A stretch of 64,000 nt of DNA from Halocafeteria seosinensis. Its lineage: Eukaryota > Sar > Bigyra > Bicosoecida. The notes under the pieces were generated by a model. It was not told the DNA's origin. It ran no database searches and saw only the letters and a program-made list of their open reading frames with translations. Location of the stretch: contig LVLI01000165.1 in assembly GCA_001687465.1 (NCBI GenBank), positions 1 through 64,000 of the forward strand. The letters run 5' to 3'. A program made the translations under genes and the position numbers. The number at the start of each line of letters is the position of its first letter. The first letter of the stretch is position 1. Below, piece by piece: positions 24,801 through 34,681 of the stretch.

Positions 24801-27230
24801 AATGTTGGAGGCTTCAGAAGTTTGGAGACTAATGCACAACCTGAACCGCAGTTGCGACTCGGATTGTTTGCAAGAAACGCAACGCGTGCCGCAATCCCTG
24901 TTGACGCCCAGCTTCCAAATCGTTTCCGAAGTGGTCAGAGTGTAACATCTTTTGAATTACAAGTGTCGCTGCGGGGTACCGGCCAGTTCGTGTTAGATGC
25001 TCATATTGGAAATGAAGCTATCCAGGGAAGCCCGCTTGTGGTATCCTCCACACCAAATGATTGCCCTCGCGAAAACGAAGTAGCAGAAGAGTCAGGACGA
25101 GTATGTGTGTGCGAACGGGGATTTAATCGTGCAAATTCCTCATGTACACCATGTCCAGAAGGTACTTTCAAGAGTGAACCATCGAACAATGGAAAATGTC
25201 GTCCGTGTCCTGTTGGATTCTTCTCCAACGAAGGATGGGAGAAATGCGAGCGTTGCCCTGAACAAGGGGTTACCTGTGTAGACGGGCGCTTAAGGATTCA
25301 GGCAGGTTATTGGTGCGACGCATGTAGCTACGAGGGAAATGGCGCCGCTTCGGAGTTGCTAACCCAGCTTGCGGAAGGTAGCGTTACCTTCCATTCATGT
25401 TCCCCTTCGGGAGCGTGTATTGTAACAGATGATTCAAGAGAGACGAGATGCTCAGCAGGCTATACAGGGCCAGTGTGCAGCCAATGTACCCAGGGGTATT
25501 CTAAGGCTTCCGATGGATCATGTGCACGTTGTAAGGCTATTGAACTCGATGGGTTTCTCTTGGCACTCTTCGCCACTGGAGTAGTGCTTGTAATCGTAGT
25601 TTTTGCCTATCAGTCCAAGCAGGACTCCGAAGAGGAAAAGAGGACCGTGGAACGCAATAACAATGATGATGTATTGAGCGACTCGGAACCGTTTGAAAAA
25701 CCGGAGAAAGAAGCCATTTATGAATTCCAATCGCAGCATGCTAAGGTCTTGGCTGCAAAACTGGATATGAAGACTTTGCAGCACACCATTGTATTACTTG
25801 TGGACTACCTCCAGATTTGCGCTATTCTCAATGGAACCAAAATCAACCCGTTTAGAGGATCTGCCAGTTGGTTTAGTGTCATGACCACTTCCTCTACGAT
25901 GAATCCCACCAGAGCAGGTCCTTTTCGGTGTGTTGCTGATACGTCGCCCGTCGAGACTAATCTTGCGACAATGTCAACTCCAGTGGTGCTGACATTCCTC
26001 GTTATTGTTCTACAGGCATTAGTCGAATGCACCAGTCCAAAATGGAGGCATACCTTTTCCCTTCGCACATACATACGAAATTCGACAAGATCGGCGATAC
26101 TGTTGCTCAACTTGCTGCATATGTCTGTCACAGATGCCTCTTTTCGTAGTTTTGAAACTTATCCTCTTGAAATCAGAGATACGCCGAGGGCGGCAATAGA
26201 TCTCAGTGTACGGACGGATAGTCGTCGCTACCGGACATTGTGGTTGGCGGCGCTCGTTACGCTAGCTGTCTTTGTCTTCGGCTATCCCCTTCTAGTCGCT
26301 GTATACTATGTTTTATGGCACCGTCAACTCCGCACCCCAGACCAGGTAATGCAATTTGTTAAAGTTACAGGGGGTTATCGGGTACAGCTGCATGGGTTTC
26401 TTTGGGAGATGATAGCAATTGCGAGAAAAGTGTTGCTGCTAGTTATTGCTGTATGGATCGAGAATCCTCTCTGGCAATTCGCCTTTTGCACCAGCTTGCT
26501 TATGTTCTTCTATTTGATCATCATGACGATACAGCCCTATCGTAAGACCGTACTCACTAATCTACAAGGAACAATGACATTCGTAGCATCCCTGAACTGC
26601 TGTCTAGGGATTCTACTCGAGACTGGAGGTGGAGTTCTTGAAGGATCAGTCACGTTATTTACTCGCAATACGTTGGAGAGAGCAGTCCTTTTAGTTCAAG
26701 TCGCATTCTTCCTTATTTGCACATTGGTATTCCTATATCTCTCTCCGCAAGCAGTATTATCAGTAAAGAGGGCGTTGAAGCAACTCTGGCAGGGAGAAGG
26801 TGCGATAGCGCGCTCCGCTCGAGTAAGAGGTACTGGCGCGCGAACGTCACAGGCTCGACAGGTATCTCAGAAACCTACGCGTACCCGGCGAAGGCTCCGT
26901 AAGAAATCCAAGCGGAACAAGGACCTTTCAGATGCACCGAAAGCAAAGATTGACAATCCATTGTTGAAAGTTACACCCGCATATCGCTCCAACACCCCTG
27001 GGTCGAAGGAGGCACTAACTGAAACCAAAGCATCATATGGAGCAGCGACGAACCCTTTGATAAGTATATCCTCTGAAAAGTGTGAATCTGAGAAGACTGA
27101 TCGAAACCCAAAAGGCGCTGCTACGGGTGCCCCATTTACTTCCATTGACCGAAGAGTTTACGTCCCGCAAATGGTTCGTCAGAGGAAAGCTCGGCGGCGG
27201 CTCCAACGGCGAAGACAGGGTGATCCATAA
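3839..27230 (+). CDS. Giant modular surface protein: glycine-rich repeats, GCC2/3-like Cys repeats, polytopic C-terminus
   Basis: Twelve exons: 3839-4109, 4177-6436, 6511-7911, 7984-9417, 9487-10905, 11002-12327, 12416-13723, 13786-15201, 15272-18214, 18282-19772, 19842-21329, 21398-27230. The sum is 22,590 nt, exactly in frame, or 7,529 residues. The start is the first in-frame ATG and opens a signal peptide (MNHYLIFLSSVLALLSVAF). Twelve modules follow, each with GGGAGGSFLL, GGGGGGRIA, SGAGTVYIDCG, LEGDSTG, GPGS, GGSHGGIG and GSGGC signatures and beta-helix-like stretches between. The last module lacks its C-terminal half. Then come a Ser/Thr/Pro stalk (about 6013-6075), a beta-rich ectodomain, Cys-rich GCC2/GCC3 ephrin-receptor-like repeats (about 6807-6960), some eight hydrophobic helices (about 6966-7370) and a basic tail. 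By layout it is a plasma-membrane protein with a huge ectodomain. Function is unknown; adhesion, sensing or wall attachment are guesses. Confidence 0.85.
4822..22650 (+). repeat. Array of twelve coding modules of about 1.3-1.5 kb
   Basis: Module starts, marked by the GGxGGSF or AGGSFLL signature, fall near 4830, 6512, 7985, 9488, 11003, 12417, 13787, 15273, 16873, 18283, 19843 and 21399. Within a module the order of landmarks is constant: GGGGGGRIA about 60 residues in, SGAGTVY about 50 later, LEGDSTG about 60 later, a beta-helix-like stretch of about 200 residues, then GPGS, GGSHGGIG, YGDxFYP, GSGGC and GGSGGA. Single-module exons measure 1308-1491 nt. An extra C-terminal half-module precedes the first full one, so the array is offset relative to the exons. 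DNA identity between modules is modest overall and highest in 7984-12327. Confidence 0.85.
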
Positions 27231-27670
27231 TTAGTATGCCTTACTATACTTTTCGATCGAGAAAAGAGGTTGACCAAGAGAATATTGGCTTCAACGCACG
27301 CAGGCACTGCGGATGGCGCCATTTAGAGGGTCTTTTTGGATTCTTCTACAGAGTTTACACATAAAACTGGTTGCGAAACATTTGCGCCAGAGGCGATGCA
27401 GCTTAGCAAACCTTAGACAACAGGCGGTAAAGAAATTTCATCGTCGTGTAACGCTCCGTTCTATAGCGGTTCCGTCGAAAAGACGATATTCACATGAGCA
27501 CTTCTTTCGTAGACCTAGTGAAACGGGACGATGACACGATATATTATAAATAAACGTATCACAAAAAGCAACTATAGGTAGCTAGAAAGAACCATGGAGA
27601 AACAATGCCAGTGGCAAACATTGCCGCCTTTACCACAGCTCAACGGTGGGTTCGGCAACCGTTTTGCACA
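27231..27670. other. Convergent 3' intergenic region
   Basis: This 440 bp gap separates the stop of the giant plus-strand gene from the stop of the minus-strand membrane protein. It contains an ATAAATAAA run near 27546 that could serve as a polyadenylation signal for the plus-strand transcript. The short plus-strand frame at 27313-27534 shows nothing recognisable. Confidence 0.45.
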
Positions 27671-29284
27671 TCAGTTGTCGTTGTCTTCCATCAGCTTGGT
27701 GCCCAGCCAACCATTGGTGTAGTACTGCAGCTTTGAGTGGTAGGAAACTGCTATGATAATACAAACATAGAGGAAGATCGTTACTCCAAGAATCGTGTCC
27801 AACACCAATGAAGTGCGAGCGGAGGATATCCAAACGCAAATACAGGTTTCCAAGGATATCGTTACCACCAGCGCGAGAGATGCTCCATACCAATAGTTAA
27901 CCTGTGCAATATTGCAAGGGTAGTACCTGTTGCTACTAGGAATAAATCCGTGACTCCAGAACAATCCAAGAACAGTAAGCGCTAGCATCGGCGAAATAAC
28001 CACTGGCTCGGTGGGTCCTAAAATAATAGCGAAGATTGTCAGCAGCATACGCAGGTTCAGTGCTTTGTATTGGAATATCGGAGACCAGACAATCAGCTCG
28101 GAAACGCTAAACGCGGACTTCCACCCAAATTTCTCGCAAGTTTTGCTTTCAAAGGAAAACAAAGGAACCGACCAGGTAATTGCATACACGCATAAGAAGT
28201 ACCAGCAGAACAATAGCGCTAGGGCTGGGAAGAGGAGTCCAACATGGTTCGATGTCCAACACTCAATAGTAGGCACCTCGATGAGCTCTCCTTTATTGTT
28301 GCATCCTACGAGCTTGATCAAAAAGATAGAGACTGGGACAAAAGTCAACTCTACCAAGGTGACCAAGTTTGCAAATAGCTGAGCAGCCCATTGCATCTGT
28401 GTCTCCTTGTTTTTATCCAACTTCTTGTCCAGAACCCGCAGAAGGAAGCGAAAGATCATCAAATGCCAAGAAAAGCAGGCGGGCAAATTCCGGGTTTCGT
28501 AAATTCCAATCGACAGACACTGCATGAATAATTTAAAGTACCTAAGACACCACGGTTCTGAAAGAAACATGGGAACGAAAAACGCTAGCAAAGTTGCTGT
28601 CCAAAGGAGGGCGACCAGGCAGTAGCATATCCAGAAGAACGTCCGAAAATCGTCCTCATTTGAGATGAACGACACGTTGAGTACAGGAATGTCAAACCCT
28701 TGCTTGATGACGGTTTTCTCTCGAAACGGGATAAGGAGAGGTTGGCATAACTGGTAAACACTCACGAGAGCTGTAGCCACTTTGAAGTATATAGCCCAAT
28801 GTCCCGGAAGGAATCCCATCCATTTCTTTGCCCCCTCTTCTGACTTTGCGGACTCACTTAGCTCCTTTACGCTCGGTGTGTGAAGATGTGCGGTTAGACC
28901 TTCGAGAGAGTCGTTGTGGTACAATTTTAGCGCGAGCGATAGGTACTTCTTGACAAAGTAGTTCATTCTCGCAGTCACGATCCAAGCCGTAAAAACGAAC
29001 ATCCCAGTTGTAACTTTCACTGCATTCTTCGGATGGAACGGATAGTAGGATAGCCAAATCAGTGCCGCCACAGTCGCGATGATTCCCACCATTACCATAT
29101 CTGTAATATGCGTCCCCGCCAAAGTCCTCTCATACCAGGGGAGCTCTCGCAAGAGGACATTCAGTTGGCGTTGCTTTTGTCGATCAGACTCCAAATCATT
29201 GTCAAACGCGGCCTTTGGATCCAGCACAGTAGCGTGTGCTGTCCCACCTTGGGCCATAGGATTTCTTAGAGGTGTCTGAGACAT
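27671..29284 (-). CDS. Orphan polytopic membrane protein, 537 aa
   Basis: Single uninterrupted minus-strand frame from ATG at 29284 (MSQTPLRNPM). The N-terminus of about 65 residues is hydrophilic and charged. I count about nine hydrophobic segments of 20-28 residues, with a large charged loop around residues 120-165 and another near 290-315 containing the DKKLDKNKE stretch. There is no signal peptide; the first helix probably acts as anchor. I see no transporter signature, channel filter, rhomboid or acyltransferase motif, and I do not recognise the family. It is convergent with the giant surface-protein gene and intronless, unlike most genes here. A transporter or channel-like role is only a guess from topology. 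Confidence 0.75.
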   Translation of the reverse strand: MSQTPLRNPMAQGGTAHATVLDPKAAFDNDLESDRQKQRQLNVLLRELPWYERTLAGTHITDMVMVGIIATVAALIWLSYYPFHPKNAVKVTTGMFVFTAWIVTARMNYFVKKYLSLALKLYHNDSLEGLTAHLHTPSVKELSESAKSEEGAKKWMGFLPGHWAIYFKVATALVSVYQLCQPLLIPFREKTVIKQGFDIPVLNVSFISNEDDFRTFFWICYCLVALLWTATLLAFFVPMFLSEPWCLRYFKLFMQCLSIGIYETRNLPACFSWHLMIFRFLLRVLDKKLDKNKETQMQWAAQLFANLVTLVELTFVPVSIFLIKLVGCNNKGELIEVPTIECWTSNHVGLLFPALALLFCWYFLCVYAITWSVPLFSFESKTCEKFGWKSAFSVSELIVWSPIFQYKALNLRMLLTIFAIILGPTEPVVISPMLALTVLGLFWSHGFIPSSNRYYPCNIAQVNYWYGASLALVVTISLETCICVWISSARTSLVLDTILGVTIFLYVCIIIAVSYHSKLQYYTNGWLGTKLMEDNDN

Positions 29285-29630
29285 TGGGGCATAATATCTG
29301 AATATCCCGTTCGCGCCCTGGAGAGCCAGCCCTTTTCTGTCGTTGCTGTATCAAAAATATTGTATCTACGCGTACGGCCGAAACCAACCTCTATGACCAG
29401 ATATAACAGGTGCAGTTTGTGGTATTGGCAATACTATCGTATTATCGTACCCAAAGACAGGGAACGGTGCGTGGTTGGTTGCGGCGCCTGATGAAACGGC
29501 AAGTACCTACATTTCCAAGCGATTGAGATCTCGTCCTTTTCGCTCACAACTCAGAAATAATGTATTGAGCATAGCAAGTAAGGCAGTATTAGGGGCATGT
29601 TCTTTTTGAAAAGTGGGTAGATGTGATTAG

Positions 29631-29695
29631 TGGTACCAGTGCACTGCGGAGTTGAATTCTCACAGGGACCTACTACTGGTACCAAAATGGTACCA
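29631..29695. repeat. GGTACC-centred inverted repeats
   Basis: TGGTACCAGT at 29631-29640 is the exact reverse complement of ACTGGTACCA at 29675-29684, and a third TGGTACCA lies at 29688-29695. Three copies of the same palindrome within 65 bp are not expected by chance. They could be a protein-binding cluster or part of a small folded element. Confidence 0.5.
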
Positions 29696-29698
29696 ATA

Positions 29699-29935
29699 CT
29701 ATGATTGTACCTTTTCCTTCCCATGACATCTAAGGATATTGTTCATTAATTTCCTAAGCGAGAGACCAAACGGTATAGCATAGACTTCAAACCGCAATGT
29801 TTCATGTGCACGGAAGTCGTCAAGTTGGGCAAGTGTGGAACAACAGCAGTGGACATGACTTATATTTAGTTCCCCCAATTTGGATAAGTGCTGAAAAGCC
29901 GCATCCGTAATAGCCGACTGCTTGCAACTCGGCAT
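29699..29935 (-). pseudogene. Possible leucine-rich-repeat fragment
   Basis: The minus-strand frame contains AITDAAFQHLSKLGELNIS. This matches the consensus of BspA-like or F-box-type LRRs seen in algae and giant viruses (roughly ITDxAFxHLxxLxxLxIS). The next repeat is only partly recognisable (STLAQLDDFRAHETLRF), and the frame upstream is lost. There is no start context and no splice partner I can defend. I read it as a decayed fragment of an LRR gene. Chance similarity over one repeat cannot be excluded. Confidence 0.35.
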
Positions 29936-30167
29936 GTTTTTGGCGTGTTTCCAATAAGAACCAACAATGGGGTCTCATTATGGGGATTAGGAATTCCAGT
30001 TGTTGGCGCCGCTTGTACTTCAATTTTTGACTTGGAATTGCCAGATTGACAGCAGTATGCCATCTTCCATAGTCGAATACTAAGTTAATCAATACATAGC
30101 AGTATTGATGGTGGTACTAAGTGGTTAAGAGTAACATTCAGGCTTTTTGTTCTCTGAATTGGCAACA

Positions 30168-31723
30168 ATGGAGGAGAGGAAACGGAGACGGAAGCTGTGT
30201 CTTTCCCCAGTTCTCGTCGATCAGGACCCCCCTGCACCATCATTTACACCGGCATCGTCATTACCATATTCCGATGCTTGTCAGAAAAGCTCAATGAAAG
30301 TTATGCAAGGAGAAATATCGGACGCAGATCTGCGAAAAGAATTAGCGGAAACGAAAGGAATTCTTAATTCCATTCATCATGTATGTCGTGCACGTAGGGA
30401 CTTATTAAAGCATCCACCACCACCATGAATGCACCGTGTCTCTACAGAAAGTTCCAACACTCATCGATGAGTATGAGAGATGCAAACGCCAATTGAAAGC
30501 GCGAGATAAGCAAATTAGGCTCCTGTTAAAGAACCGAGTAAGATGAATTCAGAATTCTTTTTGTTGCCTTTCCTTCATTCGGTATACCTTTGCAGACAAA
30601 CCGAAATCATAGCATCTCTCCAAATGAGCATGTATTACCTTTGCTGCACGCTCTGTGGGCCGTATCTGGAAGTTCAGGGGCTACAGACACACTAGTGGGA
30701 GCAGTTTCGGTGAACAACTCAGGATATAATTCCTCTCAATCTTCAGGAAAAGATGACGGGGAGAGTATTGGCCATTATTCTAATGACTCCCATCTATCAG
30801 TTCCACGTGGAGTAATAGACGATATTGTCGCAGCCATCAGGTATGCGCCTTGCTCAGAATTCTCTAACCTGGAGTTCGAGAGTCCATTCCCTCAATGATA
30901 TGCAGAGATATCCTGCCAGCTGATGATTCCGTGAATAATACATCGGACAAACAGACATTAGAGACTTGCGTCGGTCTCTTGGGTAATATTTGCTTGCAGG
31001 AAGATGGAGCACTGACTGTCGTTGGACGGAACCAGAACTTGTTTCTGCGTCTATGTAAAACAATAGAGATGACGATCATGTCTTCTCCAGCTCCCACATG
31101 CACCTTCCAAGACAGCGGTCCCTCACAAGATGATCCTTTGCTGGATATCTTTGTTACCTCCCTTAGCAATATGTACGTTAATCCTCCGGTACTTGCAGGC
31201 TAATATTTCGCGGTAAAGGCCCCGTTGCTTCTTGCAGCACCAGCCACAAACCATGTTGCATCAGCTTGGTTTCCCAACAAGAAAACGGCCTTTCTCTCCT
31301 ACAAGTTTTAACTAGTATGATGCTTCTGACGAGCAATCATACCCTGACGCTGCGCATGTCAGCAATCAGTAAGTATCCTCTACCGAAAGATCGCTAACAG
31401 TCAACCCACTTCCACATCCTCCCACTCACGCAGCATATGCATTGTTGACTCAAGACAAGGGTGCTTTCCTTCAGCGATGCAATGAGAATGAAGACTGGAA
31501 GCAATGTGTGAATGGTCTCGTCGAGGTGATGTTATCTCATAACCGCCAATCCATACGAATAATGGGCCGTAAAATAGACGAGGCTTGCCGAGAAATGCGT
31601 GCCGCCAAACACTCCTCCAAGGGCTCCGTGTCAGACTATCACACTACAAACAAGAGCCGATATGCTAATATTCATACTCACGCCAGTGGGAATTTCCAAC
31701 CCAATAAAAAGCGCAGCCGATAG
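30168..31723 (+). CDS. Unrecognised helical protein, 411 aa
   Basis: Six exons: 30168-30380, 30448-30537, 30596-30840, 30906-31172, 31238-31368 and 31434-31723. All junctions are GT-AG, introns are 58-67 bp, and the frame is continuous to the stop. The start is the ATG at 30168 (MEERKRRRKLCL), whose basic cluster may be a nuclear localisation signal. Exon 2 encodes a short charged helix rich in K, R and L that could be coiled coil. The centre is Ser/Asn-rich. The C-terminal 200 residues are leucine-rich and helical and look like degenerate ARM/HEAT-type repeats, ending in a basic tail (NKKRSR). I do not recognise the family. The basic ends and helical core suggest a nuclear scaffold, which is inference only. 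Confidence 0.65.
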
Positions 31724-32047
31724 CAATGAGATTGAAGTCCCAGACGCGCGGCGGGGAGCTATAGCCTACACGAAGTCAATGATCTTTTTACGGTGTATTG
31801 AAGATAACATACCTTCCGATACAACCTAAGATTCTCGATCTGGTGTATGCGCTCGTTTGTTGTTTATGAATACGACATCTGGTATTGTATAGCTGCAGTA
31901 TCATCGCCTCTGGTCATTCTGGAGGCGTGAGCAAGACGAGGACATTTACCACAACGCAAGCATTACAGAGCCCACGATCTTATACAAAAAAATTCAAAGT
32001 ATTGAGAAGAGATATTCTAACATATATTCACGCAGCCATTATCGACG
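31724..32047. other. Short intergenic region before TDH
   Basis: No gene recognised. This stretch should hold the 3' end of the upstream gene and the promoter and leader of the threonine dehydrogenase gene. Confidence 0.4.
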
Positions 32048-33426
32048 ATGTTGAATGGAAAAGTAATCCAATCGTTCGGTGCATCCCTTGGTCGACTACG
32101 GTGCGGCTTTGGTGTCAGCAGACAAGCCTTTTCAGTTAGCAAGAGGACCATCGGAGGACCCACTCGCTACTTTGGGAGTGAGAATGGAAAGGCAGGAACT
32201 GGTCCGATTGGGGTAGCTTACCCGGGAGAAATGTATCGGTCCCCTGAGGAACAGGGCACCCGAGTTCTGGTAACAGGAGCAGGAGGGCAGGTATGTTCTT
32301 GATCTCAGCTACTGCTTGTACGAAATATTCTTTTTGGATAATTGGATCCTGGCGGACTACGTGTATATATATGCAGGTAGGAATGGAGTTGGTCCCTTAC
32401 TTGAGAAACATCCTGGGTAACGAGAACGTAATTGCTTCGGACATCAAAGCACTTCCACGTGGAAATGATATTATGCACACTGGCCCCTTTGTCTACTGCG
32501 ATGTGTAAGTTGGCTTAACCCGGAAGTGGTGTCTGAGATGAATCGCAATTTTCCCGAAATTTGTTCTGCAGACTAAACTCGGATATGTTATTGCGAGTAA
32601 TACTGGAACATCAGGTAGACATGGTTGTGCATTTGGCGTCACTGCTTTCTGCGATCGGTGAACAGAATCCTCAATTGGCGATCAAAGTGAACACCCGAGG
32701 AACTGAAAATATCTTAGATACAGCACATCGTAATAATTTGAGGGTGTTTATTCCGAGTACTATTGGGGCTTTTGGTCCTTCTACTCCCAGGAACCCTACA
32801 CCGGACGTCACCATTCAGCGTCCAACGACAGTCTACGGGATCAGTAAGGTGTACACCGAGCTCTTGGGGGAGTACTACTATAACAAATATGGTGTAGATT
32901 TCCGCAGTCTAAGGTAAGAACCAACGAGCTTCTCATTGGTTTTCAGCTAGGCAGTGCGACCCTCCCGACCTGCAGATATCCGGGTGTCATCAGCAACAAG
33001 ACACTACCAGGAGGCGGTACAACGGACTACGCCGTTGAGATCTACTATGAGGCATTGCGGAAGCAGAGATATACCTCGTTTTTGCGAAGCGACACGGCAT
33101 TGCCAATGATGTATATGCCTGATTGCATTCGTGGAACTGCGGAGTTTCTTCTGTGTGATGATGCGAAACTGAACCAACGAACATACAACTTGCAAGCGCT
33201 CAGTTTCACACCAGGAGATGTTGCAGAGAGTATCCGAAAATTCATTCCAGAATTCGAAATCGATTACAAACCAGATTTCCGACAAGCTATAGCAGATTCT
33301 TGGCCCAACGCTCTGGACGACACCAATGCCCGCCGCGATTGGCATTGGCAACACGAATACGATCTCGACAAGATGACAGAGGACATGCTCCAAGCTATTA
33401 GACCTCGTGTCAAGTCTGAGAAGTAA
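32048..33426 (+). CDS. TDH: L-threonine 3-dehydrogenase, mitochondrial-type
   Basis: Four exons: 32048-32290, 32377-32504, 32572-32913 and 32976-33426, giving 387 residues. This is the short-chain/epimerase-type TDH, which oxidises L-threonine to 2-amino-3-ketobutyrate with NAD+. That product is then cleaved to glycine and acetyl-CoA in mitochondria. The first 45 residues are basic and Ser/Arg-rich, as expected of a transit peptide. [11 protein letters not shown], split by intron 1, is the Rossmann GxxGxxG loop. VYGISK carries the catalytic YxxxK pair. PSTIGAFGP and RYPGVIS are typical of this TDH/UDP-galactose-epimerase-like family, as is the conserved C-terminal [10 protein letters not shown]. 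Nothing key is missing. It is convergent with the ESF2 gene, with 90 bp between stop codons. Confidence 0.93.
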
Positions 33427-33516
33427 TTTCGCCACTATAATCAATACACATTGCAGTAGTGCGCTTCATTCACTCGTTGTCTTTTTACCGTTCCATGTGT
33501 TCCAGGGCGGCGAATG

Positions 33517-34681
33517 CTATTCGGGATGTTGCTGCTTCTGCTTCTTTTTCCCACCAGCAATCTTTCGAAGCAAATCACTATCAAGTGCTGACGACGACTC
33601 ATTGCCTTCCCGAGCCTGCTTCTGGGGAAAATGCCGCGGCTTGAATGACTGCTTCGGCTCAGTTACAGCATTGTCTCGTCCCTTATCCGCCTCCTCTTTC
33701 GCCATCGCTTTTTCAATCCGTTTTGCTTGATCAACCTTGGACATATAAAATTCGTTTTCTTTCTTGGCTTGGGATATCTCCGTCCTCAGCTTTTGAGCTT
33801 GTATTTGGCGTTCACAGTCTGCGATCAGCCAAGGAAAAGTTGCAAATAGCTCCATAGACGGGTGCCGAAGATGGAGAGCCAGTATCGAGCGGAACTTACT
33901 TAATTTTTCTGTTAGATAACTCCATTTGAATCCTTTTAGATATTTCATGTTCCACAAGTCCGAATCGAAAAACTTCCTACCGCTAGTACCTGTCCTCTTA
34001 TATTTAAATAGGGCCACGTACCTCAATGCAAAAAGCATCAGTGTCAATGCTGCGAATGTTCTTACCTATGGAGGTGTTATTCAATGACATAGCTACTCTC
34101 TTTGCGATCCGTTTGTCCATGAACTCCACCCATCCTTCCGTGTATTTTATCTTCCTGTTACCTCCGCTTTTGATCCTCCGTTTCCGTGTGACCGGGTCTG
34201 TACAAGCGCAAAAATGAAGCAGCTATCGGTCAATCGGCCTTAAATTGAAGCACACAAAAATGGATGGTGTATGTACCTACCTTCGGGTGCTAAATAGATT
34301 CTATCAATTTTCCCGTAGACTTCCAGTAGATGCCGTACTTTCTGCGGCTTCATGTATGGCGGAATCCGGCTCAAATAGATCTGCATACTCATTACAATGA
34401 CAATTACCGTCCAAAATTTTGCCAGAATTCGAAATTGAGCTACATACAATCCCTTTCTGCTTCTCGCGTTGCTGAAAGCGCTCCAACGATTCCTTGGAGA
34501 GTTGCAGAGGTTTCTGTTGCGAAGGGTGCACTTGCTCCTCATCCTCAGACTCGGACGATTCGTCCTCATTTTTCTCTTCATTTCGCTCTTGTTCCTCTTG
34601 CTCTGACGCATGGTATTCTTCCTCAGACGAGGAATGCGCCTCGTGTTTTTGAAGAGACTCCGAGGGGACGGCTGAGCTCAT
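33517..34681 (-). CDS. ESF2: Pre-rRNA processing factor ESF2/ABT1
   Basis: Four minus-strand exons: 34448-34681, 34281-34380, 34066-34197 and 33517-33989, giving 312 residues. ESF2 (ABT1 in animals) is a nucleolar RRM protein of the small-subunit processome that acts in early 18S rRNA maturation and stimulates the helicase Dbp8 in yeast. The acidic Ser/Glu-rich N-terminus is typical. [12 protein letters not shown] is RNP2, and IDRIYLAPE and [15 protein letters not shown] are the other family blocks. [19 protein letters not shown] is the diagnostic ESF2 segment after the RRM, and the C-terminus is lysine-rich. The start is set at 34681 (MSSAVPSES). An in-frame ATG at 34765 would add 28 hydrophobic residues that do not fit a nucleolar protein. 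Confidence 0.92.

Larger units (their letters stand above)
29285..30167. other. Divergent intergenic region
   Basis: About 880 bp between the 5' end of the minus-strand membrane protein and the 5' end of the plus-strand gene at 30168. It holds a leucine-rich-repeat relic and a GGTACC inverted-repeat cluster, listed separately. The rest shows no coding signal and should include promoters for both flanking genes. Confidence 0.45.
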
